DNA from: Larkinella punicea
Lineage (GTDB): Bacteria > Bacteroidota > Bacteroidia > Cytophagales > Spirosomataceae
Length of the DNA: 64,000 nt
Assembly (NCBI RefSeq): GCF_003334855.1
Contig: NZ_QOWE01000008.1
Coordinates: 124,001-188,000, forward strand
Direction of reading: 5' to 3'
Under the pieces are notes generated by a model. It worked only from the letters and a program-made list of their open reading frames with translations, was not told where the DNA came from and searched no databases. The first letter of the stretch is position 1. Each line of letters starts with the position of its first letter. The position numbers and the translations under genes were made by a program. Positions 17,869 to 27,146 of this stretch are shown here, in pieces.

Positions 17869-20319
17869 TTAATTATTGCCCCCGCCGGCCCGGTTGCGTT
17901 CGGCCTCCGTGCTGGTGCTACGCTGACGGGCCGCTTTCACATTCTGGTTACCAAACCGGTACGTAAACGTCAGACGGGCAATGCGGCTTTCCCAACGGGC
18001 CCGCACCCGGAAATTAATATCCTGATAAACCGCTCTTCCTTCAAATTTATTCAGCCAGAACGGGTCGTTTACGTTCAGTTTCAGCGTCGCCTTCCGGTTC
18101 ATCAGCGTTTTCTGCACCCCGATGCTGAAGGCTCCCATTTGTTTAGCCTCGTAAAAACCGTACAGGTTTTTCGAGTTATACCAGCCGGCAATTTCTGCGC
18201 TGAAACCCTTCGGCATCACAAAGTTCTGGGACGTGTAGATGTTATACGACACAAAACTCACGTTGTACTGCGCGCCCAGGTAAGGCGAATCATACTGGTT
18301 ATAATTTACGCCGATGTTGTTCTGCATGTTCCACCACTTGGTCACCGCCAACGGGAAGCTCGCCGTCAGGTTGACGTTGTTCTGCGTGGCCAGGTTGTCG
18401 GTCGTCACATATGTGATGTTTTCTTCGGCAATCTGCCCCGGAACTTCATTGACAATCACATCCGTCGTCCGGCTATAGCCCAGCGTCGTCGAAAACTTGC
18501 CCTTGTAAACGTGCGTCAACTGGAACGAATTCGTGAACTGGGGTTTCAGGTACGGATTCCCCTGCTGGTACGTGTACGGGTCCAGATAAAACCGGAATGG
18601 GTTCAGATTCTGGTAGTTCGGACGGTCGATCCGGCGGCTGAACGAAAGATTCAGGACGTTGTTGGTATCGATTTGTCGGGATATAAACATCGTTGGAAAC
18701 AAATTCGTATAATTCCGGTCGACAATTTTATTCAGCGTAACGGAATTGCCCCGGGAGTGCGTATTTTCCAGCCGTAAGCCCGCCTGAATGCTGGTTTTGC
18801 TGTTCAGTTTGCCCGCGAAATTGACGTAGGCCGCATTGATGTTTTCGGTGTATTTGAACTGGTTGCTCTGATTGGGATTGAACACCCAGCGACCGTCGAC
18901 ATAATCTTCGTACGTCAGGTTGTTGTCCGAGTTCACAAAGCTGGTTTTCACCCCGGTTTCCCACTTTCCAATCTTGGAAGGATGCACATAATCCGACTTG
19001 AACGCCCAGATTTCGATGGTCGACGGCATGTCGTTGCGAACTTTGGCCGTCGGCTGAACAATGCTGTCGTTGGCGTTGGTGTAGGTCGTGCTGAGGTTGT
19101 TATACGAATCACCGTTGAAACGGGAATAGTCGAGGTCGGTCGTCAATTCGCGGCCTTTGCCGTCGAAATCGTACTTGTAGTTCAGGTTTCCCGTCACGTT
19201 CGACCACTTGTTTTTTACAGAAACATCGGTAGTCGGTTTCAGCGTAATCTGGCCCAGTTCATTTCGGATAATCGAGTTGTTGATCCCGTTGTCCTGCCGC
19301 CAGTCGTTGATAAAACCGGTCGCCAGTACGCCAATCGTGCTTTTCTTATTGATGAAATAGTCGACACCCGTCCGGAACGTATGCCCGTCGAAGCGGTTGG
19401 GGCGGAAGGACGACTGGTCGAAATAGGTAATTTTGCCGTTGTAGGGAATGACCCGATCCAGGCTGTTCTCCTGAAACCGCCGGTTGTGAAAGTAGCTGTA
19501 ATTGCCAAAGGCGTTGATTTTGCCGACGCGGTGGTTCAGGTTCAGGCTGGCGTTGGCTTTCTCATACCGACCGTAGCCCAGCCCGGCGATGGCCGTTCCG
19601 TTGGTGCCGAAATTCTTGTTTTTCTTCATCCGGATGTTGATGATCCCTACGTTGCCGGCGGCATCGTATTTGGAAGAAGGATTGGTGATGATCTCGATTT
19701 TCTCAATATTATCGCTCGGCGTATTTTTCAGCAGATTGGCCACTTCCTGGCCCGACAGGTACGTCTGTTTACCGTCGATCATGACGATAACACCCGCTTT
19801 ACCTTTTAACTGGATGTTGTCGTTCTGGCGGTCGATAGTGACACCTGGTGCTTTTTCCAACACTTCCAGGGCCGTGCTTCCACTGGCCACAATGCTGTTT
19901 TCCACGTTGACCACCGTCCGGTCGATCTCCTGTTCGATGAATGGTTTCTTGGCCACGACCTTCACTTCATTCAGGCTTTTGGCTTCTTCCACCATCGTCA
20001 GCGTCTTCACCTGCACCTCCGGATTGGCGGCATCGATCACGAACGGTTCTGAATATACTTTCTTAAAACCGACCAGTGAAGTGGCCACCCGGTAGCCGCC
20101 ATCGGCTACGTTGTCGAAATCGTACTGCCCTTTGTCGTTGGTAATCACGCCTTTCACCAGCGTCGAGTCTTTGGCCTTTAGAAGCAGAATGGTGACGAAT
20201 TCGGACGGTTTTTGAGTGGGGTCAATAACGAGCCCGCGAACTTTGCCTTTCGTCGGAGTCTGGGCGATTGCCGCCGTCATAACCAGCCACGCACACACAG
20301 CGGTGATAAACGTTTTCAT
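17869..20319 (-). CDS. TonB-dependent receptor, OMP_b-brl_3 type
   Basis: 816 aa outer-membrane protein. Signal peptide 1-19; CarboxypepD_reg-like domain about 25-112 (VRGLVIDPTQKPSEFVTILL, YDFDNVADGGY); plug domain about 118-235 (LEVLEKAPGVTIDRQNDNI, VIVMIDGKQTYLSG, IEKIEIITNPSSKYDAAG); then a 14-strand-like Outer membrane beta-barrel protein family region to the end (FSRRIDRPNYQNLNPF, LSNRRFQ-like loops, ARLTFTYRFGNQN). It lacks a SusD partner and is shorter than SusC proteins. Members of this subfamily are often annotated as TonB receptors whose ligand is unknown, so substrate is not assigned. The tail after the last strand is polar and rich in Arg, Ala and Asn. It is monocistronic, with two hairpins downstream. 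Confidence 0.9.
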   Translation of the reverse strand: MKTFITAVCAWLVMTAAIAQTPTKGKVRGLVIDPTQKPSEFVTILLLKAKDSTLVKGVITNDKGQYDFDNVADGGYRVATSLVGFKKVYSEPFVIDAANPEVQVKTLTMVEEAKSLNEVKVVAKKPFIEQEIDRTVVNVENSIVASGSTALEVLEKAPGVTIDRQNDNIQLKGKAGVIVMIDGKQTYLSGQEVANLLKNTPSDNIEKIEIITNPSSKYDAAGNVGIINIRMKKNKNFGTNGTAIAGLGYGRYEKANASLNLNHRVGKINAFGNYSYFHNRRFQENSLDRVIPYNGKITYFDQSSFRPNRFDGHTFRTGVDYFINKKSTIGVLATGFINDWRQDNGINNSIIRNELGQITLKPTTDVSVKNKWSNVTGNLNYKYDFDGKGRELTTDLDYSRFNGDSYNNLSTTYTNANDSIVQPTAKVRNDMPSTIEIWAFKSDYVHPSKIGKWETGVKTSFVNSDNNLTYEDYVDGRWVFNPNQSNQFKYTENINAAYVNFAGKLNSKTSIQAGLRLENTHSRGNSVTLNKIVDRNYTNLFPTMFISRQIDTNNVLNLSFSRRIDRPNYQNLNPFRFYLDPYTYQQGNPYLKPQFTNSFQLTHVYKGKFSTTLGYSRTTDVIVNEVPGQIAEENITYVTTDNLATQNNVNLTASFPLAVTKWWNMQNNIGVNYNQYDSPYLGAQYNVSFVSYNIYTSQNFVMPKGFSAEIAGWYNSKNLYGFYEAKQMGAFSIGVQKTLMNRKATLKLNVNDPFWLNKFEGRAVYQDINFRVRARWESRIARLTFTYRFGNQNVKAARQRSTSTEAERNRAGGGNN

Positions 20320-21250
20320 AGTGATGTATTAGTAGGTTGTTGTTTACGGAGTATGCTTCAAAAGTGTTGTTTACTGTTCGGATCAGATCCGGGGTACGTG
20401 GCAAAGTTAAGTAGTAGGTATTACATAGAACCTTATCTTACATAGATGGTTATTTTTTGATGATGACTGGTTCGGAGAGCCCTTGTATGTTACCGGCTGT
20501 GATTGACTGATGCAAAGATTAGCCGGAAGGTTGCATTCCCCAATCAAAAAGGTGTCAATGGGCGGTTTTATGGTTTAAACGGGTCTATTCTACCACATCT
20601 GCCTAAGCATTGTCCGTCACACCAACACCAGATCAAGGTGCTGTTTTACCCCAGTAAGCACGCGCTCTTAAAAATCAAAGGCTGAGAGTGACCAGACGAC
20701 GGGTTCTGCGTCAAAATGAAACAAATGGTTACATGCGTCCCACTCGCGCCTACTGATATGGCTCTAAACAGTTCCCCAAACAAGATGCACCCCTTGGGTG
20801 TGTCGGCGGTCGTAGCATTTCTTGCCTTCGTGGGTTCAATGCTCTTTAATTATGTCCAACAAAAAGCGCTTATTCAAAATGAGATGAATAAAGCGAAAAT
20901 AGAAGCGGATTCGGTCCACCGATAAAACCCATTTTCTTTCTTTGGGCTAATCAACCTCATGGTTGCTCTCGCTCCTGTTCCCTGTTTTCTCCAAATTCAG
21001 CCGAAAGAATTACTTCGTCGGCCTCAGAAGCCTGACTCACTCTTCAGTTTGCCCCAATTCGAACCAGCAAGGCATTACCGATCACGATTCCTTGGCTGAA
21101 TGGTTCCATTCGCTTTAATTTGCGGTTCTTCGCTAAAATCACGACAACTTAAGTGTAACGCTACGTGTTCATTTAGTAGCTTTTTACCCAAAGCTGAAAA
21201 GTCGCAGGTTATCGAGTGACGTATAATTCGCTAAACAGAAAACCCGATTC
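20320..21250. other. Gene-poor 930-nt stretch
   Basis: Between the divergent TonB receptor and nadE. On the minus strand TAACTTTG (+ strand 20402-20409) matches the Bacteroidota -7 element TAnnTTTG and could drive the receptor. One small open frame (20758-20925) might be real; another at 20503-20685 has no protein-like composition. I see no RNA gene or repeat. The rest may be a decayed gene or a long regulatory leader. Confidence 0.4.
20758..20925 (+). CDS. Possible small membrane protein
   Basis: 55 aa from ATG 20758 (an in-frame ATG exists at 20716). It has one hydrophobic segment, VSAVVAFLAFVGSMLFNYV, then a charged amphipathic tail with KALIQNEMNKAKIEAD. This is a plausible single-pass membrane miniprotein with a cytoplasmic or periplasmic helix, and the reading frame bias is fair. 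There is no homologue I can name and no operon partner, so it may equally be chance. Confidence 0.3.
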   Translation: MALNSSPNKMHPLGVSAVVAFLAFVGSMLFNYVQQKALIQNEMNKAKIEADSVHR

Positions 21251-23275
21251 ATGAAACTGATAAAAGTTGCTGCTGGTGTTGTCAACCAGATCCCAATGGC
21301 CTGGGAACACAACCGCCGGAACATCATTGACGCCATCGAAGAAGCGAAAATTCAGAAAGTCAGCATTTTATGCCTACCCGAATTGTGCATTACGGGCTAT
21401 GGTTGCGAAGACATGTTCTTCTCCCACGACTTGCTGGAACAGGCCAAGCAAAGCCTGCTGGAGATTGTGCCGCATACCGATGGCATCATTGTGGCCGTCA
21501 GTCTGCCGCTGCGACTGGCCAATAACCGGACCTACGACACGGCCTGCCTGATCGCCAACAAGCGCATTCTGGGCTTCGTCTGCAAACAGGTGCTGGCCAA
21601 CAACGGCATTCACTACGAAACCCGCTGGTTTCAGCCCTGGACGCCCGGTGTGCGCGACGAAATCCAGATCGGCGAATTTTCGTATCCCGTGGGCGACCTG
21701 CTGTTCGATGTTTCGGGCGTAAAAATCGGCTTCGAAATTTGCGAAGATGCCTGGATTTCGAACCGGCCGGGCCGCAGCCTCCACGAGCGGGGCGTCGATA
21801 TCATCCTGAATCCCAGCGCGAGCCATTTTGCGTTTTATAAATCGCACGTACGGGAACGGTTTGTGATCGACGGATCACGGGCGTTTGGCGTCAGTTATAT
21901 TTACTGCAATCTGGTGGGCAACGAGTCGGGCCGCGCCATTTTCGACGGCGACTCCATGATTGCCTCCAACGGCCAGTTGCTGGTGTCGGGAACGCGTTTC
22001 AGCTATGCCGACCACCTGATCGTTACCGCCGTCATCAATGTGGACGACACGCGACTGAGTCAGGCCCAGAACAAGGTCAACCTGGCTTATCTGTTTCCCA
22101 ACCTGCGGGTGGCGGCTCAGTTCGATTTTCCGTTCGTAAAACCGGTGGTGCAGAAAGCCGAACTGGAATACTGGGAACACGGCAATCATTTGAAAGAAGA
22201 AGAATTTGCGCGGGCCGTGGCACTGGCATTGTTCGATTATTTGCGCAAAAGCCGCTCCCACGGTTTTGTGCTGTCGCTGAGCGGTGGGGCCGATTCGTCG
22301 GCCATTGCAGCTCTGGTGTCGCTCATGATCCGGATGGCCGACGAAAGCATCGGTCTGGACGCTTTCAAAAAGAAACTGGGTTATATCAAAAGCATTCAGA
22401 AGCTGAAAACCGTGGAAGACATCTGCGGAGCGTTGCTGACGACGATTTATCAGGGGACCCAAAACAGCTCGACAGACACCTATGAGTCGGCCGAATCGCT
22501 GGCCAAATCGGTGGGTGCCACGTTTTACAACATCAACATCAATGGGTTGGTCGAAACGTACACGAAGCTGATTGAAGACCAGTTGGGCCGACCGCTGACC
22601 TGGGAAACCGACGACGTTGCCCTGCAAAACATTCAGGCGCGGGTGCGGGCTCCGAGTGCGTGGCTGCTCGCCAACATTCAGAATGCGCTGCTGCTTTCGA
22701 CCTCCAACCGCTCGGAAGCGTCGGTGGGTTATGCCACGATGGACGGCGACACAGCGGGCAGCATCTCTCCCATCGCCGGTATCGACAAGCATTACCTCCG
22801 CGGCTGGTTGCGCTGGCTCGAAACCGTTGGCCTGGGCGAAACCATCAAAGTGGAAGGATTACAGAAAGTCAACAACCTGCAACCGACCGCCGAACTCCGC
22901 CCGCTCGACAAAAAACAAACCGACGAAGAAGATTTGATGCCGTACGACGTGCTGAATGCCATCGAGAAATTCGGGATTCGGGATAAATTGTCGCCGAAAG
23001 AAGTGATGCAGCAGGTTGAAGTGGTGTTTGAAGGTCAATATGACCGCGACAAACTTTACACCTCCGTCGACCGGTTTTTCCGGCTCTGGAGCCGTAACCA
23101 GTGGAAACGCGAAAGGTATGCGCCTTCCTTCCACGTCGATGACGAGAACGTAGACCCCAAAACCTGGTGCCGCTTCCCAATCCTGAGCAGCGGTTTCGAG
23201 AAAGAACTGGCCGAGTTGAAGGAATACGTCGAGGGCAACGAAGGACGGGGTCGGAAGGGGAAGATTGGGTTTTAA
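21251..23275 (+). CDS. nadE: Glutamine-dependent NAD+ synthetase
   Basis: 674 aa two-domain enzyme that makes NAD+ from deamido-NAD+, ATP and glutamine, the last step of NAD synthesis in the cytosol. The N-terminal nitrilase-type glutaminase (about 1-290) has its Glu in LCLPELCITGYG, Lys in CKQVLANNGIHYETRW and the nucleophile Cys164 in FEICEDAW. The C-terminal synthetase domain starts near 315 with the PP-loop SGGADSS at 344-350, followed by LLLSTSNRSEASVGY and the GDTAGSISPIAGI binding loop. The length fits the long bacterial glutamine-dependent class. It appears monocistronic; 186 nt separate it from the following flavoenzyme gene. Confidence 0.96.
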   Translation: MKLIKVAAGVVNQIPMAWEHNRRNIIDAIEEAKIQKVSILCLPELCITGYGCEDMFFSHDLLEQAKQSLLEIVPHTDGIIVAVSLPLRLANNRTYDTACLIANKRILGFVCKQVLANNGIHYETRWFQPWTPGVRDEIQIGEFSYPVGDLLFDVSGVKIGFEICEDAWISNRPGRSLHERGVDIILNPSASHFAFYKSHVRERFVIDGSRAFGVSYIYCNLVGNESGRAIFDGDSMIASNGQLLVSGTRFSYADHLIVTAVINVDDTRLSQAQNKVNLAYLFPNLRVAAQFDFPFVKPVVQKAELEYWEHGNHLKEEEFARAVALALFDYLRKSRSHGFVLSLSGGADSSAIAALVSLMIRMADESIGLDAFKKKLGYIKSIQKLKTVEDICGALLTTIYQGTQNSSTDTYESAESLAKSVGATFYNININGLVETYTKLIEDQLGRPLTWETDDVALQNIQARVRAPSAWLLANIQNALLLSTSNRSEASVGYATMDGDTAGSISPIAGIDKHYLRGWLRWLETVGLGETIKVEGLQKVNNLQPTAELRPLDKKQTDEEDLMPYDVLNAIEKFGIRDKLSPKEVMQQVEVVFEGQYDRDKLYTSVDRFFRLWSRNQWKRERYAPSFHVDDENVDPKTWCRFPILSSGFEKELAELKEYVEGNEGRGRKGKIGF

Positions 23276-23461
23276 AAGCCACTATCCGGAGTAAAAAATG
23301 AGTTTAAACCGATCTTGTCTATCGTCCTGTCAAATACGTCAACCCCACAAACAATCCATTTAAACAGAATGTAAAACAAATAGCTGGATCAACGTTGTTA
23401 TTTGTTCAGCGGTAAGGATCGGTCACGGTCCGTACAGGAGCGCTTCATTTAAGATGTTGGT

Positions 23462-24859
23462 ATGAATTCAGATACAGTTGAGCATTTTGATGCGATTGTT
23501 ATTGGTGTAGGCCAAGCCGGAAACCCGCTGGCTACGGCCCTGGCCGAAAAAGGCTGGAAAACCGCCGTCATTGAACGAAAATACGTAGGCGGTACCTGCG
23601 TCAACGACGGCTGCACACCGACCAAAACCCTGATTGCTTCCGCCCAGGTGGCCCACCAGGCACGCCGTTCGGCCGAATTCGGGATCGAAACCGGCGACGT
23701 TCGGGTTGACCTGAAAAAGGTCATGGCCCGCAAAAACCGGATGGTGGAAACCTCCCGCAAAAACATCGAAACGAATTTTGCGGAGACGGAAAACCTGACG
23801 CTGCTGTTTGGAGAGGCCCGGTTTAGCGGCAAGAAACAGATTGACGTGCTAGGGCCCGACGGTACCCAACAGACCCTGACGGCTGACTTTATTTTTATAA
23901 ATACCGGTTGCAGCCCAACAAAACCGGATCTGGCGGGTCTGGATACGGTTTCGTGGCTGACCTCGACTTCGATTATGGAGTTGGAGGAGGTGCCCGAACA
24001 CCTGCTGATCCTCGGTGGTGGTTACATCAGTCTGGAATTGGGGCAGATGTTCCGGCGGTTTGGCAGTGAAGTCACGATCATCGAACATGGCCCGCAACTG
24101 CTGAGCCGCGAAGATGCCGATGTGTCCGACGAAATGGGCAAAATGCTGGAAAAGGAAGGCATTACGGTTTTTCTGGACACGGAAGTTCACCAGGTAAGTC
24201 GGGCGGAGAACAACCTCATTGAATTGCAGGTATCGACCAATAAACTGGCCAGCCGACTCCGGGGCACGCACCTGCTGGTGGCCGTTGGCCGAACGCCCAA
24301 TACCGAAGCACTTCATCTGGAGGTGGCCGGAATTGAAACGGACGAAAAAGGGTTTATTCAGGTAAATGACCGGCTGGAAACCAGCCAACCCGGTGTTTAT
24401 GCGTTAGGCGACATTAAAGGCGGGCCGGAATTCACCCACATTTCGTACGACGATTACCGGGTGGTGAAACAAAATTTACTGGAAAATGGCAACGCCAGCA
24501 AGGCCGACCGCCCGGTTCCGTATACGGTTTTTACCGACCCGCAACTGGGACGCATCGGTTTGAGCGAAAAAGAAGCCCGGAGGCAGGGAAAAACGATTAA
24601 AATTGCCAAAATACCGATGTCTATGGTGGCCCGCGCCCAGCAAATGAGCCAGTCTGAAGGTCTGATGAAAGTCGTCGTTGACGCCAAAACCAGCCAGATA
24701 CTCGGCGCGGTTATTGTAGGCCCGGAAGGCGGTGAAATCATGACCATTCTCCAGGTTGCCATGATGGGTCACCTACCCTATCAACAACTCCGGGATGCCA
24801 TCTTTGCCCACCCGACGCTGGCCGAAGGACTCAATACGTTATTCACGAGGATGGACTAA
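23462..24859 (+). CDS. Pyridine nucleotide-disulfide oxidoreductase (mercuric reductase / lipoamide dehydrogenase-like)
   Basis: 465 aa class-I flavoprotein disulfide reductase. FAD site GVGQAGNPLA at 15-24; redox-active disulfide Cys46/Cys51 in GGTCVNDGCTPTKTLIAS; NAD(P)H Rossmann segment LLILGGGYISLELGQMFRRF; FAD-binding GVYALGDIKGGPEFTH; C-terminal dimer domain with FAHPTLAEGL, which supplies the His/Glu base pair of the family. It lacks the N-terminal metal-binding domain and C-terminal Cys pair of true MerA, so mercury reduction is unlikely. Its stop lies 3 nt before egtB, so they are almost surely co-transcribed. A role in reducing a thiol or disulfide connected with ergothioneine is inference. 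Confidence 0.85.
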   Translation: MNSDTVEHFDAIVIGVGQAGNPLATALAEKGWKTAVIERKYVGGTCVNDGCTPTKTLIASAQVAHQARRSAEFGIETGDVRVDLKKVMARKNRMVETSRKNIETNFAETENLTLLFGEARFSGKKQIDVLGPDGTQQTLTADFIFINTGCSPTKPDLAGLDTVSWLTSTSIMELEEVPEHLLILGGGYISLELGQMFRRFGSEVTIIEHGPQLLSREDADVSDEMGKMLEKEGITVFLDTEVHQVSRAENNLIELQVSTNKLASRLRGTHLLVAVGRTPNTEALHLEVAGIETDEKGFIQVNDRLETSQPGVYALGDIKGGPEFTHISYDDYRVVKQNLLENGNASKADRPVPYTVFTDPQLGRIGLSEKEARRQGKTIKIAKIPMSMVARAQQMSQSEGLMKVVVDAKTSQILGAVIVGPEGGEIMTILQVAMMGHLPYQQLRDAIFAHPTLAEGLNTLFTRMD

Positions 24860-24862
24860 ACG

Positions 24863-26065
24863 ATGCTACATAACCCTGTTTTACCCCAACCCTTTACCTT
24901 GTCTGAAGCCTACCAGCGCGTCCGAAGCTGGACGGAGCAGCTCTGCGCTTCGCTGGAAACGGAGGATTATGTCGTGCAGCCCACGGCCGATGTCAGTCCG
25001 CCCAAGTGGCATCTGGGTCACACGACGTGGTTTTGGGAGCATTTCATTCTGACACCACACGCCCCCGGTTACCGCATTTTTCACGACGATTTCAGCTTTG
25101 TCTTCAACAGCTACTACGAGTCGGTAGGTCGGCGGGTGCTGCGGACCCAGCGCGGGAACCTGAGCCGACCAACGGTGGCCGAAGTCTACCGGTATCGGGC
25201 CTATGTCGATGAAGCCATGAACCGATTTTTAGCTGACCGTTCTGCCAGCGCTGAACTCGAAAACCTGATCGAACTGGGCCTGAACCACGAGCAGCAACAC
25301 CAGGAGTTGCTCATCACCGACATCAAATATATTCTGGGACACAATCCGCTTTTTCCGGCCATCGACATGCCAGTCAATGAGCAGCTTGTGGATTTGCCAA
25401 TTTCGGCTATTGAAATACCGGAAGGTATCTATTCCGTTGGTTTTCAGCCGGAAGCGGGCGGTTTTTGTTTTGATAACGAGCTAGGGTCTCACCGGGTTTA
25501 CCTGAAGGAAACCACCCTCGACGGACCATTGGTTACCAACGCCGACTACCTGGAATTTATCGAAGCGGGCGGCTACCGGCAGTTTCAGCATTGGTTGTCG
25601 GATGGCTGGGCCTGGGTGAAGGCCAACGGGATCGACGCACCCCTGTACTGGCATCAAATTGACAATCAATGGCATACGTACACATTTTCTGGTCTAAAAC
25701 CGGTCGATCTAACTGTGCCGGTTTGCCACGTCAGCTATTACGAAGCCGATGCGTACGCCCGCTGGCGCGGTCGGCGTTTGCCCACCGAAGCCGAATGGGA
25801 AACAGCGGCCCTTCTTCCAACCAAAAACCGCCTGCCCTGGGGACTTCGCTGGGAATGGACGGGTTCGGCGTATCTGCCCTACCCCGGTTTTAAAACCGCC
25901 GAAGGGGCTGTGGGTGAGTACAATGGCAAATTCATGAGCAGCCAGATGGTTTTGCGCGGAGGGTCCATTGCTACACCGGAGGGCCACAGCCGCCCTACGT
26001 ACCGAAATTTTTTTCAACCTGACAAACGATGGCAGTTCACCGGCATTCGGCTGGCAGCCCTCTGA
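24863..26065 (+). CDS. egtB: EgtB-type sulfoxide synthase (ergothioneine biosynthesis)
   Basis: 400 aa non-haem iron enzyme that joins a thiol (cysteine or gamma-glutamylcysteine) to C2 of trimethylhistidine using O2, giving the sulfoxide precursor of ergothioneine. The N-terminal DinB_2 domain has WHLGHTTWFWE (first His ligand near 50-53) and the HX3H pair NHEQQHQE (His142, His146). The C-terminal FGE-sulfatase domain shows PVCHVSYYEADAYARWRGRR, LPTEAEWE, the WEWTGS motif and LRGGSIATPEGHSRPTYRN at the end. Length is standard. With no egtC or egtA here, a cysteine-using variant is possible but cannot be read from sequence alone. It lies between the flavoenzyme (3 nt) and egtD (14 nt). Confidence 0.93.
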   Translation: MLHNPVLPQPFTLSEAYQRVRSWTEQLCASLETEDYVVQPTADVSPPKWHLGHTTWFWEHFILTPHAPGYRIFHDDFSFVFNSYYESVGRRVLRTQRGNLSRPTVAEVYRYRAYVDEAMNRFLADRSASAELENLIELGLNHEQQHQELLITDIKYILGHNPLFPAIDMPVNEQLVDLPISAIEIPEGIYSVGFQPEAGGFCFDNELGSHRVYLKETTLDGPLVTNADYLEFIEAGGYRQFQHWLSDGWAWVKANGIDAPLYWHQIDNQWHTYTFSGLKPVDLTVPVCHVSYYEADAYARWRGRRLPTEAEWETAALLPTKNRLPWGLRWEWTGSAYLPYPGFKTAEGAVGEYNGKFMSSQMVLRGGSIATPEGHSRPTYRNFFQPDKRWQFTGIRLAAL

Positions 26066-26079
26066 ATGCTGACCTATCC

Positions 26080-27078
26080 ATGACAAAAATAGATTCATCG
26101 TTGAATGACTCGCTGGTGCTGCAAAGCGACCTCGCGAATGAAGTAGGCACTGGGCTGACCCAAACGCCTAAGCGGTTGCCGTCGCGCTTTTTTTATGATG
26201 ACGAAGGAAGCCGCCTGTTTGCGGAAATCATGCACCTGCCCGAATACTACCTGACCCGCTCCGAATACGAGATTCTGGATACAAATCAGGCGGAACTGCT
26301 CCGGCTCTTTGCCGCCGACGGGCGGCCTTTTGAGTTGATCGAACTGGGGGCCGGCGATGGTCTGAAGACCAAAATCCTGTTGAATCATTTCTGGTCGCAA
26401 CAGGCTGATTTTACGTACGTTCCCGTCGATATTTCCCAGGCTGCCATCGATAACCTGACGGCTGACATTCGGAAAAAGTGGCCTCAACTAGCCATTCAAC
26501 CCCGGCATGATGATTATTTCAACGCCATCGAACAGTTGTCGAACCGCTCGGATAGCCTGCAAAACCGCCCCCGGCTGGTGGTACTATTTCTGGGATCGAA
26601 CATCGGCAACTTCTCTCCCACTGAAGCCCGCGATTTTTTCCGTCAAATTAGTCAGTCGCTGCAACCGGGTGATTTGGTGCTGACGGGTTTTGATCTGCAA
26701 AAACATCCGGCGGTTATTCATGCGGCTTACAACGACCGGCAAGGTTTAACGAGGGCCTTCAACCTGAATCTGCTCCGGCGAATCAACCGCGAACTGGGTG
26801 CCAATTTCGACCTCTCGGCCTTCGATCACTACGAAATGTATCATCCCGAAACCGGTGAGGCCCGGAGTTATCTCGTCAGCCAGAAAGAACAAACCGTAGC
26901 GATTCGGGATCTGAACCTGACCGTGCCGTTTGGGTATGGCGAGATCATTCACACCGAAATTTCACGCAAATTTACCCGGGAGGGCATTGCCCAACTGGCC
27001 GAACAAAGCGGTTTTGAACTGACCAACTGGTTTACGGATTGCAAACACTACTTTGCCGACGTCATTTTCCGGAAATAA
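26080..27078 (+). CDS. egtD: L-histidine N-alpha-trimethyltransferase EgtD
   Basis: 332 aa SAM-dependent enzyme that trimethylates histidine to hercynine, the first ergothioneine step. The ATG at 26080 is chosen because it follows the egtB stop; the open frame extends 17 codons into egtB. Seen: N-terminal LPSRFFYDDEGSRLFAEIM and LPEYYLTRSEYEIL (family signature), SAM-binding ELIELGAGDGLKTKILL, LVVLFLGSNIGNFSPTEA, TGFDLQKHPAVIHAAYND and the C-terminal IHTEISRKFTREGI that contributes the histidine-binding Glu. These motifs and the length are the EgtD pattern. It completes a minimal egtB-egtD pair; a C-S lyase (EgtE) would have to be encoded elsewhere. Confidence 0.95.
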   Translation: MTKIDSSLNDSLVLQSDLANEVGTGLTQTPKRLPSRFFYDDEGSRLFAEIMHLPEYYLTRSEYEILDTNQAELLRLFAADGRPFELIELGAGDGLKTKILLNHFWSQQADFTYVPVDISQAAIDNLTADIRKKWPQLAIQPRHDDYFNAIEQLSNRSDSLQNRPRLVVLFLGSNIGNFSPTEARDFFRQISQSLQPGDLVLTGFDLQKHPAVIHAAYNDRQGLTRAFNLNLLRRINRELGANFDLSAFDHYEMYHPETGEARSYLVSQKEQTVAIRDLNLTVPFGYGEIIHTEISRKFTREGIAQLAEQSGFELTNWFTDCKHYFADVIFRK

Positions 27079-27122
27079 AACACCCCTGGAAGCGACGGTT
27101 TGCAATTGTTTCCGGGGGTGTT
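27079..27122. terminator. Bidirectional terminator between egtD and the NmrA-like gene
   Basis: Stem AACACCCC-GGAA with TTCC-GGGGGTGTT across a short loop, between two convergent genes. Both strands have weak T/A tracts next to the stem. Confidence 0.65.
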
Positions 27123-27146
27123 ACGGTATTCATTATACGCAACTCA

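Noticed and set aside
20503..20685. 60-codon frame after the TonB receptor promoter
   Set aside because: No hydrophobic or helical pattern and no conservation cue; probably chance.
21875..22792. 305-codon minus-strand frame inside nadE
   Set aside because: Antisense to the NAD synthetase with a complete PP-loop; composition is a mirror artefact.
23462..24859. Mercuric reductase and mercury resistance locus
   Set aside because: The protein lacks the N-terminal metal-binding domain and the C-terminal Cys pair of MerA, and no merT, merP or mercury-type merR is nearby. The MerR-family gene at 12008 is TipA-type and 11 kb away.
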